Positions 8,880 to 17,471 of a stretch of DNA of 64,000 nucleotides are shown in pieces. A program made the position numbers and the translations under genes. Numbering within the stretch: the stretch's first letter is position 1; each line of letters opens with the position of its first letter. Origin of the DNA: Frateuria_A sp035695185. Its GTDB lineage: Bacteria; Pseudomonadota; Gammaproteobacteria; Xanthomonadales; Rhodanobacteraceae. The notes beneath the pieces are model-generated. The model searched no databases and was not told where the DNA came from. It was given only the letters and a program-made list of their open reading frames with translations. The stretch covers positions 1 to 64,000 of the forward strand of contig NZ_DASSES010000090.1 in NCBI RefSeq assembly GCF_035695185.1. The letters are read 5' to 3'.

Positions 8880-9069
8880 GTCGCCACCGGCACGGGCCAG
8901 TACGTGCGTGAACACCACGGGCGGACAATTCCGGTTGGGGTGCCCGGCCGGCCGGCGATGCGGCGGGCAGACGGTCGCACGCTCGCATATGGCGCGTGCC
9001 GGCCGTACCGGCCGGAGGCAATGGGGTCGCCAGGATGCATGGTGGAACGCGACTCCATCGACGTCAGGC

Positions 9070-9123
9070 AAAAAATAACCGCCCCCGATCGCTCTCGGGG
9101 TGAGGGTGACGGATCGGGGGCGG
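9070..9123 (-). terminator. Rho-independent terminator after ubiK
   Basis: On the reverse strand CCGCCCCCGATC pairs perfectly with GATCGGGGGCGG (12 bp, 9079-9090 with 9112-9123) and is followed by TTATTTTTTG. It lies 18 bp beyond the ubiK stop and upstream of comM, separating the two reverse genes. Confidence 0.75.
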
Positions 9124-9140
9124 CTCCCGGGAGCTGGCGA

Positions 9141-9395
9141 TCAGAGTCCGCGGGCCGCGTCGGCCTCCAGTTCAGCGACGCGCTTTTCCAGCTCGTCAAC
9201 CTTGGCGCGGGTACGTGCCAACAGTTGGCTCTGGACCTCGAACTCCTCGCGGGTGACCAGCTCGAGGCGACGCAATCCTTGCATCAGGACATCGTGGAAG
9301 TTGGTTCGCAAATCCTGCTGCGCCTGTGCCAACCCTGGCGGTACCAGCGACACGAGTCGCAGGGCAATTCGGTCGATTTCCTGCCGATCCATCAT
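9141..9395 (-). CDS. ubiK: Ubiquinone biosynthesis accessory factor UbiK (BMFP family)
   Basis: An 84-residue protein of the UbiK/YqiC (BMFP) family, which binds UbiJ and helps organise late ubiquinone synthesis. It has the usual shape: an N-terminal amphipathic helix (DRIALRLVSLVPPGL) and a C-terminal coiled coil ('EVQSQLLARTRAKVDELEKR' and on). The start is the first of two adjacent ATGs (9395), with GAGG 8 bp upstream; the frame's extension to 9566 lacks family similarity. It is divergent from the P-II gene and has its own terminator. Confidence 0.88.
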   Translation of the reverse strand: MMDRQEIDRIALRLVSLVPPGLAQAQQDLRTNFHDVLMQGLRRLELVTREEFEVQSQLLARTRAKVDELEKRVAELEADAARGL

Positions 9396-9568
9396 GGACG
9401 GCGCCTCGAGCGGGTCGGAAGAAAGTCTAGGCAACGTGAACGGGGGTGCACCATCGGCCGGCTCCGCCAGAGAATGTAGGAATTGTCCTACACGTTCGAC
9501 CGGGGCGACAGGCCGTGGACCGGCAGGCACAATGACGCGAGTGCGGATAAAGCGAGCGAGGAGCAACC

Positions 9569-9907
9569 ATGAAGCTGGTCGTGGCGGTCATCAAGCCGTT
9601 CAAGCTCGACGACGTGCGCGAGGCGCTGGCGGAAGTCGGCGTCCAGGGCATCACGGTGACCGAGGTCAAGGGTTTCGGCCGGCAGAAGGGCCACACCGAG
9701 CTCTATCGGGGGGCCGAGTACGTGGTCGACTTTCTGCCCAAGATCAAGCTGGAGGCCGCGGTGGCCGACGACCAGCTTGAGCGGGTGATCGAGGCGATCC
9801 AGCAATCCGCGCGCACCGGCAAGATTGGCGACGGCAAGATTTTCGTCAGTCCCCTGGAGCAGGTCGTCCGCATCCGCACCGGTGAACTGGACAACGACGC
9901 GTTGTAG
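9569..9907 (+). CDS. glnK: Nitrogen regulatory protein P-II (GlnK/GlnB type)
   Basis: A 112-residue P-II signalling protein, which reports 2-oxoglutarate, ATP/ADP and glutamine status and controls glutamine synthetase adenylylation, NtrB or AmtB. The T-loop is canonical with the uridylylation site Tyr51 in 'HTELYRGAEYVVDF', and the B-loop 'TGKIGDGKIFV' is intact. The N-terminus MKLVVAVIKPF and 'VADDQL' resemble GlnK more than GlnB, but no amtB follows, so the paralogue assignment is tentative. GAGGAG precedes ATG 9569. Confidence 0.9.
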   Translation: MKLVVAVIKPFKLDDVREALAEVGVQGITVTEVKGFGRQKGHTELYRGAEYVVDFLPKIKLEAAVADDQLERVIEAIQQSARTGKIGDGKIFVSPLEQVVRIRTGELDNDAL

Positions 9908-9941
9908 TCGCCAGGGCACTCCGCGCCCGCCCGCTGCGGCC

Positions 9942-10463
9942 TCAGCCCTGGGCCCGCTGGAACCGCCGGTGATGCACCAGCAGGCCGGCGTAGTAGCTGA
10001 GGTAGTAGCCGATCATCAGGCCGATGACCAATAGCGTCAGTGGACTGCTTCCCGGTTGCTGCAAGCCCGGCGCCACCGGCGCGAAGGCACCCGCTTGCGG
10101 CATCAGCACCAGGAAGCGCCATGCCAGCCGGCCAACCAGCAGGGCCGTGACGGTCGCACCGATCCATGGGTTGGGCAGGTACAGGTCGCGGCCATCGGCA
10201 CCGCGCTCGAAGCGGGTCAGGCGCAGCCCGAGCAGGCCCAGCGCAACCCCACCGAGCAGGCCGGCAAGCAGGCCTTCGAGGAGTCGCGGATCACGCAGGC
10301 CGGACAGCGAAAGCACGCCAGCCAGCACGGCGAGGATTGTCACCCGGGCAAGCATCGCGCCACGACGCACGGGCTGGCGGCCGAACTGGCGGCGCGCCCG
10401 GCGCCACACCATGAAGGCGAGTACCGGCGAGACCAGAGCCGGCGTGAGCAGATTTGGCGCCAT
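9942..10463 (-). CDS. Conserved multi-pass membrane protein, function unknown
   Basis: A 173-residue inner-membrane protein with about five hydrophobic segments: 'ALVSPVLAFMVW', 'MLARVTILAVLAGVLSLSG', 'LLAGLLGGVALGLLGL', 'WIGATVTALLVGRLAWRFLVL' (split) and 'LTLLVIGLMIGYYLSYYAGLLV'. The layout resembles small CcdC/DUF1453-type membrane proteins, but I cannot assign it firmly. ATG 10463 is preferred because GGGAG lies 6 bp upstream. It is convergent with the P-II gene and stands alone. Confidence 0.7.
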   Translation of the reverse strand: MAPNLLTPALVSPVLAFMVWRRARRQFGRQPVRRGAMLARVTILAVLAGVLSLSGLRDPRLLEGLLAGLLGGVALGLLGLRLTRFERGADGRDLYLPNPWIGATVTALLVGRLAWRFLVLMPQAGAFAPVAPGLQQPGSSPLTLLVIGLMIGYYLSYYAGLLVHHRRFQRAQG

Positions 10464-10629
10464 GGTGCGCTCCCGCGGAAATGGTGGTGGAAGCCTAACC
10501 ACCCGGCAAGCCCGGCGCGATGGGCGGTAGACAGCCGCCGGGGATGACAGGTGTCAGCCACAGGGCGCCGGCTGCCAGGTGTGCCCGGGCGTACCGGCCG
10601 GATTGCCCGGCCCCGGGTGCCTTCCGGGG

Positions 10630-11373
10630 CTACCTGGCCTTGCCCTGGTTCGCCACGGCGGCCATCTTGGCCGCGATCGCGTCGGCATCACCCAGGTAGT
10701 AGCTGCGCAACGGCTTCATGGCGTCGTCGAATTCGTAAACCAGCGGCACGCCGTTGGGTACGTTCATCTCGACGATGGCTTCGTCGGAGATATTGTCCAG
10801 GTACTTGATCAGCGCGCGCAGCGAGTTGCCGTGCGCGGCCACCAGCACGCGCTGCCCCGAAGCCACCGCGGGCGCCAGCACGTCGTGCCAGTACGGCAGC
10901 ACGCGGGCGACGGTGTCCTTCAGGCACTCGGTGTCCGGGATCATCGAGGGATCGAGCAGCGCGTAGCGTGGGTCACGCAGCGACGGGTTCTCCTCGCGCG
11001 CCAGTGGCGGCGGCGGGATGTCGTAGCTCCGGCGCCAGATCTTGACCTGCTCTTCGCCGTACTTCGCTGCCGTCTCGGCCTTGTTGAGGCCGGTGAGGCC
11101 GCCGTAGTGGCGCTCGTTGAGGCGCCAGTCGGTGACGACCGGGAGCCACATCAGATCCATGGCGTCGAGCACGCCCCAGAGTGTCCGTACAGCGCGCTTG
11201 AGCACCGAGGTATGCGCCAGGTCGAAGCTGTAGCCGGCCTCCAGCAGCAGGCGGCCGGCTTCCTTCGCCTCGACCATGCCCTGCTCGGTGAGGTCGACGT
11301 CGGCCCAGCCGCTGAAGCGGTTGTCGAGGTTCCACTGGGATTGGCCGTGGCGGATCAGGACGAGCTTGTGCAT
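10630..11373 (-). CDS. gpmA: 2,3-bisphosphoglycerate-dependent phosphoglycerate mutase
   Basis: A 247-residue cofactor-dependent phosphoglycerate mutase, interconverting 3- and 2-phosphoglycerate in glycolysis and gluconeogenesis. The catalytic 'LIRHGQSQWN' is at residues 5-14, and the later 'LNERHYGGLTGLNKAE' and 'VAAHGNSLRALIKYLDNIS' blocks carry the second His and substrate contacts. The start is ATG 11373, which matches the family; the frame continues upstream without similarity. A GC-rich hairpin (10610-10616 with 10624-10630) overlaps its stop and has no T-run. Confidence 0.96.
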   Translation of the reverse strand: MHKLVLIRHGQSQWNLDNRFSGWADVDLTEQGMVEAKEAGRLLLEAGYSFDLAHTSVLKRAVRTLWGVLDAMDLMWLPVVTDWRLNERHYGGLTGLNKAETAAKYGEEQVKIWRRSYDIPPPPLAREENPSLRDPRYALLDPSMIPDTECLKDTVARVLPYWHDVLAPAVASGQRVLVAAHGNSLRALIKYLDNISDEAIVEMNVPNGVPLVYEFDDAMKPLRSYYLGDADAIAAKMAAVANQGKAR

Positions 11374-11512
11374 GGCGGGAACCTGGCGCGGAAAACGCGA
11401 AATGGTGGGGCGGCCTCGCGACGGCGTCAAATCCGGCCCCTGCCGAAGGTCACGCTAAACCGCGCGGCTCGCCCTGGCATCTGAACGATCATTCCCACGA
11501 AGGAGCACCACC

Positions 11513-12157
11513 ATGCGCCACTTGCTCATCGCCCTCGCCCTGACCCTGCCGCTGGCGGCGGTCGCCTCGGACCTCGATGTCGACAAGGTCAACGGCGACA
11601 TCCGCATCGCCGCCGGCCAACGTGCCGGCGAACTCAGCACCGTCAACGGCGACATTTCCCTTGCCGACGGCGCCGGCGCGCGCAAGGCCGACACGGTCAA
11701 TGGCGGGATCACCCTGGGCGAACGCACCACCGTCGGTTCGCTCAACACGGTCAATGGCGGCATCGAACTGCGCAGCAACGCCAAGGTCGACGGCGAAATC
11801 GAGGCGGTCAACGGGGCTATCGAGCTGGCCAGGGGCGCCGACGTGCGCGGCCATGTGTCCAACGTCAACGGGCACATCGCGCTGGATGCCGCGCACGTCG
11901 GCGGCGGGCTGGAGACGGTCGCTGGCGACATCGACGTCGGCGCCAACTCGCACGTCGAGGGCGGCATCCTGGTGGAGAAGCCCAACGGTGGCTGGTTCCA
12001 CCACAGCCGCACGCCGCACATCGTGATCGGCCCGCATGCGGTTGTGCAGGGCACGCTGGACTTCCGCCGCGAGGTGGTGCTCCAGGTCAGCGACAGCGCG
12101 CAGATCGGCCCGGTGAAGGGCGCCACGCCGGTGAAGTTCAGCGGCGACCGGCCGTAA
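11513..12157 (+). CDS. Exported protein built of about 19-residue VNG repeats
   Basis: A 214-residue secreted protein of unknown function. The first 18 or so residues (MRHLLIALALTLPLAAVAS) are a Sec signal peptide. From residue 22 to about 150 there are seven copies of an about 19-residue unit keyed on 'VNGDI/VNGGI/VNGAI' followed by alternating hydrophobic residues and a short charged turn. Such units usually stack as a beta-solenoid, like polymer-forming cytoskeletal or DUF4097-like proteins. The C-terminus (about 160-214) has 'HIVIGPHAVVQGTL', typical of a further solenoid turn. An AAGGAGC precedes ATG 11513. The role may be periplasmic or cell-surface; this is inference. Confidence 0.75.
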   Translation: MRHLLIALALTLPLAAVASDLDVDKVNGDIRIAAGQRAGELSTVNGDISLADGAGARKADTVNGGITLGERTTVGSLNTVNGGIELRSNAKVDGEIEAVNGAIELARGADVRGHVSNVNGHIALDAAHVGGGLETVAGDIDVGANSHVEGGILVEKPNGGWFHHSRTPHIVIGPHAVVQGTLDFRREVVLQVSDSAQIGPVKGATPVKFSGDRP

Positions 12158-12191
12158 GTCCTGGCCGGGCAGGCCTGGGCGCGACTGGCCT

Positions 12192-12221
12192 AATCCGCGG
12201 TCGCGCCCGGTGCGCTCCTAC
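12192..12221. repeat. REP-like element, half copy overlapping the hemF stop
   Basis: AATCCGCGGTCGCGCCCGG followed by TGCGCTCCTAC closely matches one arm of the element at 5526-5555. The reverse-strand TAG stop of hemF (12218-12220) is the TAG inside the repeat's own GTAGGAG, so the gene end and the repeat are fused. Confidence 0.6.
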
Positions 12222-13126
12222 ACCCAATCGCGCGGCTTCAGGTAATCCTGCAACCGCGCCTCGGGCGAGCCGGGTTCGGGGGCATAGCCGTATTCAAAGC
12301 GCACCCGCGGCGGCAGACTCATCAGAATGGATTCGGTGCGCCCGCCCGATTGCAGGCCGAACAGCGTGCCGCGGTCCCATACGAGGTTGAACTCCACGTA
12401 GCGTCCACGCCGGTACAGCTGGAACTCGCGCTCGCGTTCACCGTAGGGCATGCCGCGGCGGCGATCGGCGATCGGCAGGTAGGCATCGAGGAAGCCTTGC
12501 GCCACATCGCGGGTAAAGGCGAAGCAACGCTCGAAACCGCCCTCGTTGAGGTCGTCGTAGAAGAGCCCGCCGACCCCCCGCGTTTCGTCGCGGTGCCTGA
12601 GGTAGAAGTAGTCGTCGCACCAGCGCTTGTAGCGTGGATAGAGGTCCTCGCCGTAGGGCGCGCACAGATCGCGCGCGACGGTGTGCCAGTGGCGCACGTC
12701 CTCGTCGAACGGGTAGAAAGGGGTCAGGTCGAAGCCGCCGCCGAACCACCACACCGGCTCCACGCCCGGCTTGCTGGCCTCGAAGTAGCGCACGTTGGCG
12801 TGCGTCGTCGGCACATAGGGATTGTTCGGGTGCAGCACGAGCGATACGCCGGTGGCGATGAAACTGCCGCCGGCCAGCTCCGGGCGGTGCGCAGTGGCGC
12901 TGGGCGGCAGGGTATGGCCGTGCACGCGGGAGAAGTTCACCCCCGCCTGCTCGAACAGCGCACCGTCGCGGAGTACGCGGGTGCGCCCGCCGCCGCCCGC
13001 CTCGCGGGTCCAGCGGTCCTCGACGAAGCGCGCGTCGCCATCGAGGCACTCGATCGCACGGCAGATGCGGTCCTGCAGTTCCAGCAGGAAGGTTTCGGCC
13101 TGGTCGGCTTGCTGGCTCATCGACAT
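12218..13126 (-). CDS. hemF: Oxygen-dependent coproporphyrinogen III oxidase
   Basis: A 302-residue HemF, which oxidatively decarboxylates coproporphyrinogen III to protoporphyrinogen IX using O2. Family blocks: 'GGGGRTRVLRDGALFEQAGVNFS', 'HPNNPYVPTTHANVRYF', 'WWFGGGFDLTPFYPF', 'RHRDETRGVGGLFYDDLN' and 'YVEFNLVWDRGTLFGLQSGGR' (each read in part). ATG 13126 or the in-frame ATG two codons later gives the standard length; the upstream frame to 13399 is not conserved. The stop codon lies in a dispersed repeat. Confidence 0.96.
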   Translation of the reverse strand: MSMSQQADQAETFLLELQDRICRAIECLDGDARFVEDRWTREAGGGGRTRVLRDGALFEQAGVNFSRVHGHTLPPSATAHRPELAGGSFIATGVSLVLHPNNPYVPTTHANVRYFEASKPGVEPVWWFGGGFDLTPFYPFDEDVRHWHTVARDLCAPYGEDLYPRYKRWCDDYFYLRHRDETRGVGGLFYDDLNEGGFERCFAFTRDVAQGFLDAYLPIADRRRGMPYGEREREFQLYRRGRYVEFNLVWDRGTLFGLQSGGRTESILMSLPPRVRFEYGYAPEPGSPEARLQDYLKPRDWV

Positions 13127-13206
13127 GTCGTTGCGGAGGAAACGGCCGCAGAGCTTAGCAAGCGGGCCCACGCCGGCACTGTGGCGCGTCGACGCGGGCC
13201 CCCGGC

Positions 13207-13620
13207 TCAGCCAGCCGTGGCGGAGATCAGCTCGAGGTTGCGGCCGATGTCGCCGGAGAGGTACTGCATCCAGCCCATGTAGTTGGAATGGATAAGGCGG
13301 GTGCCGTCGCGCTCGACCTCGTACTTCAGGTTCTTGCTGTCGACGTAGCGGATCTGGACATGCTTCGTGTCGAAGTCGACGCGGATCTTCGCGACCCACT
13401 CGTCGCGGCTGAGCTGGGCGCTGGTGCTGCCGGCCTGCTCGTCGGTGACGGTCCAGCCACGACCGAGCAGCGCGGCCTTGACCGCCTTGCCCACCTGCAC
13501 ATCGTTCATGCCCGCGGGCACGGCGATCGGCGGCGGATCGACCAGCGGCGACTGGCGGAATGCCATCGTCAGCAGCAGAAGCGGGAGCAGCAGGACCAGC
13601 AGGAAACGGTTACGGAACAT
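13207..13620 (-). CDS. Small exported protein of unknown function
   Basis: A 137-residue protein starting at ATG 13620 with GGGGAAG upstream. Residues 1-22 (MFRNRFLLVLLLPLLLLTMAF) form a signal peptide or membrane anchor. The rest is a soluble alpha/beta domain including 'VGKAVKAALLGRGWTVTDEQ' and 'IRVDFDTKHVQIRYVDS', a pattern seen in several small periplasmic lipoprotein-like families of unknown role. No Cys lipobox is present. It lies just upstream of hemF on the same strand, with an 80-bp gap. Confidence 0.75.
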   Translation of the reverse strand: MFRNRFLLVLLLPLLLLTMAFRQSPLVDPPPIAVPAGMNDVQVGKAVKAALLGRGWTVTDEQAGSTSAQLSRDEWVAKIRVDFDTKHVQIRYVDSKNLKYEVERDGTRLIHSNYMGWMQYLSGDIGRNLELISATAG

Positions 13621-13704
13621 CGGGACTTCCCCTGTCATCGAGTTTGCCGCAAAGCGCGACGCGGCGAGTCTGCCGTGCCCGCCCGAGTCGCACAAGGCGG
13701 CGTT

Positions 13705-14454
13705 TCAGCTGATCCGCGCGGCCATGCGACGGTGACCGATCAGGCCTGCCCAGCGCACGCCCAGGTCGATCCACATCAGGTAGGTCGCCTCCATCAGCAG
13801 CAGCGCGATATAGCGCGGCGTGCGGGGCAAGGCATCCTCGGCCGCCACGGGATGGCCGTCGAAGCCCAGCCGCTGCGCCAGCAGCAGGCAGCGCGCCAGG
13901 TGATAACGGCTGGTCAGCAGCGCGACCGGGGGCAGCACCTCGGCACGGTCGCCGCCCTGCAGCAGGCCGCGTGCATGCCGGAGGTTCTCCAGCGAGTCGA
14001 CCGATTCCTGCTCCAGTTCCACCTGGGCATCGTCCGGCAGCCCTTGCCGTTGCAGCCAGGCACGGCCGGCTTCCGCCTCGCTGCGCGTGCCGCCACTGCG
14101 TCCGCCGAGCAGCAGTACGCGGCCGGCCATCCGTTGGCGCAGCAGCACCAGCGCGCGGGCCAGCCGGCCGCGATAGTCGCGCTCGGGTTCGTTGGCGACC
14201 AGCTGCCGCCCGAACACCAGCACGACCCACCGGCCCGGCAGCGTGGTCGGCGCCCGGCCCGCGATGCGCCATACGTGCACGACGTAACCGATCCAGACCA
14301 GGCCCGCGCTCAGCACCACGGCGAGCAGGGTCACCACGGCCGCATGCAGCACGTCCGCATCGCGCAGGTAACGCCAGGGATTGCGTTGGGGTGGAGGCGG
14401 CGGCACGGCGGGTTCGGCGAGGACGGAACGCCCAGTGTGCGCAGCCCGGTGCAT
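13705..14454 (-). CDS. YdcF/SanA/ElyC-like DUF218 membrane protein
   Basis: A protein of about 249 residues with one N-terminal membrane segment (AAVVTLLAVVLSAGLVWIGYVV) and a DUF218 domain. That domain shows 'VVLVFGRQLV', 'DYRGRLARALVLLRQ', 'VLLLGGRSGGTRSEAEAG', 'ELEQESVDSLENLRHA' and 'ALLTSRYHLARC'. Relatives (SanA, ElyC, YdcF) act in envelope integrity or bind nucleotides. A second hydrophobic stretch lies near the C-terminus. The start is uncertain: ATG 14454 is used here, but a GTG at 14532 would add 26 residues, and neither has a clear ribosome binding site. Confidence 0.78.
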   Translation of the reverse strand: MHRAAHTGRSVLAEPAVPPPPPQRNPWRYLRDADVLHAAVVTLLAVVLSAGLVWIGYVVHVWRIAGRAPTTLPGRWVVLVFGRQLVANEPERDYRGRLARALVLLRQRMAGRVLLLGGRSGGTRSEAEAGRAWLQRQGLPDDAQVELEQESVDSLENLRHARGLLQGGDRAEVLPPVALLTSRYHLARCLLLAQRLGFDGHPVAAEDALPRTPRYIALLLMEATYLMWIDLGVRWAGLIGHRRMAARIS

Positions 14455-14620
14455 CGCTGCAAACGCGGTGGCCTCCGCCCGCTGAAGCAAGCGGGCCGCT
14501 TCCGTCCGCCGGTGCCGCCCCACCGCGGGCACCGGCGCGGTCCAGGGAAGCGGCGGCCCTTGACTCCGCCATCACGACGCAAGGCTAGGCAAGCCCGTGG
14601 CCCGCCGCTAGGCTGATTCG

Positions 14621-15826
14621 ATGTTGGAACCCATCATCCCCCTGGCGGTCAGCGCCTACACCGCCACTTCGGCCCTGGGCCACGGGCTGGAGGCGCACCG
14701 TCGTGCCCTCGAGCAGGCCCGTACCGGCCTGCGACCGAATGACTTCAGCCTCGACCCGCTGCAGTGCTGGGTCGGCCGCGTCGACGACATCGAGCAGGCT
14801 CCGCTGCCCACGCCGTTCGCCGCCTGGGAATGCCGCAACAACCGGCTGGCCTGGCTGGGCCTGAACCAGGACGGTTTCCTCGACGCCGTGCGCGCTGCGC
14901 GGGCGCGCTACGGCGCGACCCGGGTGGCGCTGCTGATGGGCACGTCGACCGCCAGCATCGGCGCCACCGAGGAGGCCTACCGGCGGCTGGACCCCGACGG
15001 GGGTTTTCCGGACGACATGCTGCGCCTGGCGATCCACGCGCCGCATTCGCTGGCCGGCTTCCTCGCCGAGGCGCTTGCGCTGGAAGGCCCGTGCCTGACC
15101 GTTTCCACCGCCTGTTCCTCCAGCGCCAAGGTTTTCGCCAGCGCCGAGCGGCTGATCCGCCTGGGCGTGGTCGACGCCGCGGTGGTCGGCGGGGTGGACA
15201 CGCTGTGCGAAAGCACGCTGTTCGGCTTCAACGCCCTGGAACTGGTGTCGCGCGAACCCTGCCGGCCGTTCGACCGCGCCCGCAGCGGTATCTCGATCGG
15301 CGAGGCCGCCGGCTTCGCACTGCTGGAACGCGTCGAGGCCGCGCCGGGCGCCCCACGCCTGCTCGGTTATGGCGAAGCCAGCGACGCCCACCACATGTCC
15401 ACGCCGCACCCGGAAGGCCTCGGCGCGGAGCTGGCGCTGCGTGACGCCCTGGCCCGGGCGGGCCTGGAACCGTCGCAGGTCGACTACATCAACCTGCACG
15501 GCACTGCCAGTCTGAAAAACGACGAGGTCGAGGCGGCGCTGATCGGCCGGCTTTTTCCTCCGACCACGCGCGCCAGCAGCACCAAGGGGTTCACCGGCCA
15601 CACGCTCGGTGCCGCCGGCATCGTCGAGGGGGTGGTTGCCCTGCTCGCGATCGAGCACGGCCTGGTGCCCGGCAACCTGGGTGGCGGTGACCCCGACCCC
15701 GCGTGCGGCCCGCATTTCGCCTGGCGCAACGAATCACGCCCGGTCGGGGTGGCGCTCAGCAATTCGTTCGGCTTCGGCGGCAACAACGCCTGCCTGGCCT
15801 TTGCCCGGGCGGAGCGCATCGCATGA
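14621..15826 (+). CDS. Aryl-polyene-type beta-ketoacyl-ACP synthase
   Basis: A 401-residue FabF-like ketosynthase with the full catalytic triad: Cys165 in 'VSTACSSSAK', His293 in 'NLHGTASLKND' and His327 in 'KGFTGHTLGAAG'. It should condense acyl-ACP with malonyl-ACP. 'SAYTATSALGHG' at the N-terminus and the partner gene that follows are typical of ketosynthases in aryl-polyene and xanthomonadin clusters rather than primary fatty-acid synthesis. It opens a four-gene forward run and overlaps the next gene by 4 bp. No acyl carrier protein, ligase or dehydratase is adjacent. Confidence 0.85.
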   Translation: MLEPIIPLAVSAYTATSALGHGLEAHRRALEQARTGLRPNDFSLDPLQCWVGRVDDIEQAPLPTPFAAWECRNNRLAWLGLNQDGFLDAVRAARARYGATRVALLMGTSTASIGATEEAYRRLDPDGGFPDDMLRLAIHAPHSLAGFLAEALALEGPCLTVSTACSSSAKVFASAERLIRLGVVDAAVVGGVDTLCESTLFGFNALELVSREPCRPFDRARSGISIGEAAGFALLERVEAAPGAPRLLGYGEASDAHHMSTPHPEGLGAELALRDALARAGLEPSQVDYINLHGTASLKNDEVEAALIGRLFPPTTRASSTKGFTGHTLGAAGIVEGVVALLAIEHGLVPGNLGGGDPDPACGPHFAWRNESRPVGVALSNSFGFGGNNACLAFARAERIA

Positions 15827-16620
15827 GCGCGCTGGCCGTCTACGTCGAGGGCATCGGGCTGTGGTCGCCGCAACTGCCCGACTTCGCCGCACTGCGCGCC
15901 ACCCTGGCGGGCGAAGCCGTGGCGCCGCCGCCGGCCCGCCCACCGGCCGCCCTGCTGCCGGCCGGCGAGCGCCGACGCGCGCCGGAGAGCGTGCTGCTGG
16001 CCGTCGAAGTGGCCGGCCAGGCGGTGACGATGAGCGGGCGTGATGCTGCCACGCTGCCCTGCGTGTTCGCCTCCTCCCATGGCGACCAGCCGATCATGGA
16101 CTACATGTGCGCGACGCTGGCCAGCGCCCCTTCGGAGCTCTCGCCCACGCGCTTCCACAACTCCGTGCACAATGCGCCGGCGGGCTACTGGACGATCGCC
16201 ACCGGTTGCCACGCCCCCTCGAACGCCGTGTGCGCCCAGCGCGCCAGCGTCGGGGCCGGCCTGCTCGAGGCGGCAAGCCTGGCGCTTGCCGACGGCCAAC
16301 CGGTGCTGCTGGTCTGCAGCGACACCGCCGGCAGTGGCCCGCTGACCGAAGTGACTGCCAGCACCGCGCCCTTCGGCTGCGCCCTGGTGCTCAGCCCGCA
16401 GCCTGGCGCTTCCACGCTGGGCCGACTTGTTCTGCACCTTTGCCCCGGTAGCATCGTCGATGCACCGGTCGTGCCGGGGGTGCCGGCCGATTGGATCGCC
16501 AGCAGTCCGGCGGCCGTGGCGCTGCCGCTGCTGGCGCTGCTCGCGCAGGGCGAGGGCCGCTGCCGGCTGATGGCCGCCGGCTCGCTCGGCATGGATGTCC
16601 ACCTGGAGGAACGTGCGTGA
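15823..16620 (+). CDS. Beta-ketoacyl synthase chain-length-factor-like protein
   Basis: A 265-residue protein matching only the N-terminal half of a ketosynthase fold. It has 'CVFASSHGD', 'SPTRFHNSVHNAPAGYW' and 'GCHAPSNAVCAQRASVGAGLLEA', the pattern of the 'beta-ketoacyl synthase chain length factor' family found beside aryl-polyene ketosynthases. The active-site Cys context and both catalytic His blocks of a true ketosynthase are missing, so it is expected to be a non-catalytic partner of the preceding gene product. It overlaps neighbours at both ends (ATGA at the start, GTGA at the end), strongly suggesting coupled expression. Confidence 0.8.
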   Translation: MSALAVYVEGIGLWSPQLPDFAALRATLAGEAVAPPPARPPAALLPAGERRRAPESVLLAVEVAGQAVTMSGRDAATLPCVFASSHGDQPIMDYMCATLASAPSELSPTRFHNSVHNAPAGYWTIATGCHAPSNAVCAQRASVGAGLLEAASLALADGQPVLLVCSDTAGSGPLTEVTASTAPFGCALVLSPQPGASTLGRLVLHLCPGSIVDAPVVPGVPADWIASSPAAVALPLLALLAQGEGRCRLMAAGSLGMDVHLEERA

Positions 16621-17414
16621 AACCCAACCCGCCCCGCTGGTGCGTGCTGATCCCCTGCCTCAACGAAGAGGCGGCGATCGAGCAGGTGGTGCAATCGGCG
16701 CTAGCGTTGAACGTGCCGGTGATCGTGGTGGACGACGGCTCGGACGACCGCACCCCGGAGATCGTCGGCGCGCTGCCGGTCACGCTGTTGCGCCATCCGC
16801 AGCGGCGCGGCAAGGGCGAGGCGCTGCGGCACGGTTTCCGCGAAGCGCTGCGCCAGGGTTTCGACGCGGTGGTGACGATGGACGGGGATGGCCAGCACCT
16901 GGCCAGCGACGTGCCGCGCATCGTTGCCGCGGCGCAACGTTATCCCGACCACATCGTGATCGGCGCGCGCCTGCTCGAGCGCGAGCAGCAGCCGAAGGGG
17001 CGCCGCCGCGCCAACGCCGTGGCCGACTGGGGAATTTCCTGGGGCTGCGGTCTGCCGGTCGCCGACACGCAGAGCGGCCAGCGCTGGTATCCGCGCGCGG
17101 CGCTGGAGCTGGTCGACCTGCCGGCGGAGAACTTCGTGTTCGAGGCGGCGATCCTCATCGCCGCCTGCCGCGAGAAAGGCCTGGGCGTGGTCTCGGTGCC
17201 GATCGCCTCGCGCTACCACGGCAGCTTCCGGCTCAGTCATTTCAGCCCGGTCCGCGACGTGGTGCGCATCACCGCCTATACCTTCGGCCGTGTCGTGCAC
17301 TACGGACGCATCGTGGACAGTTACCGCCGCTCGCACGACACGCCGCCGGTCGTGATCGACGACGAGGGCCTGCTCGCGATCGAAACGGGCGAACCGGCAC
17401 GCGCCAGTCGCTGA
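16617..17414 (+). CDS. Family 2 glycosyltransferase
   Basis: A 265-residue GT2 enzyme starting at GTG 16617, which overlaps the previous stop. The nucleotide-sugar binding 'PCLNEEAAIEQVV' and 'VIVVDDGSDDRT' blocks and the metal-binding DxD-like 'TMDGDGQHLASDV' are present. 'ADTQSGQRWYPR' matches the acceptor-side motif of dolichol-phosphate-mannose-synthase-like GT2 proteins. There is no C-terminal membrane domain. GT2 genes of this type occur in aryl-polyene clusters, where they may decorate the polyene headgroup or lipid carrier. The acceptor here is unknown. Confidence 0.85.
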   Translation: MKPNPPRWCVLIPCLNEEAAIEQVVQSALALNVPVIVVDDGSDDRTPEIVGALPVTLLRHPQRRGKGEALRHGFREALRQGFDAVVTMDGDGQHLASDVPRIVAAAQRYPDHIVIGARLLEREQQPKGRRRANAVADWGISWGCGLPVADTQSGQRWYPRAALELVDLPAENFVFEAAILIAACREKGLGVVSVPIASRYHGSFRLSHFSPVRDVVRITAYTFGRVVHYGRIVDSYRRSHDTPPVVIDDEGLLAIETGEPARASR

Positions 17415-17471
17415 CGCGGACCGGCCGCCGGGGGGCGGCCTGCCGGGCACATCAACCGCAGGGGGGGCCGC

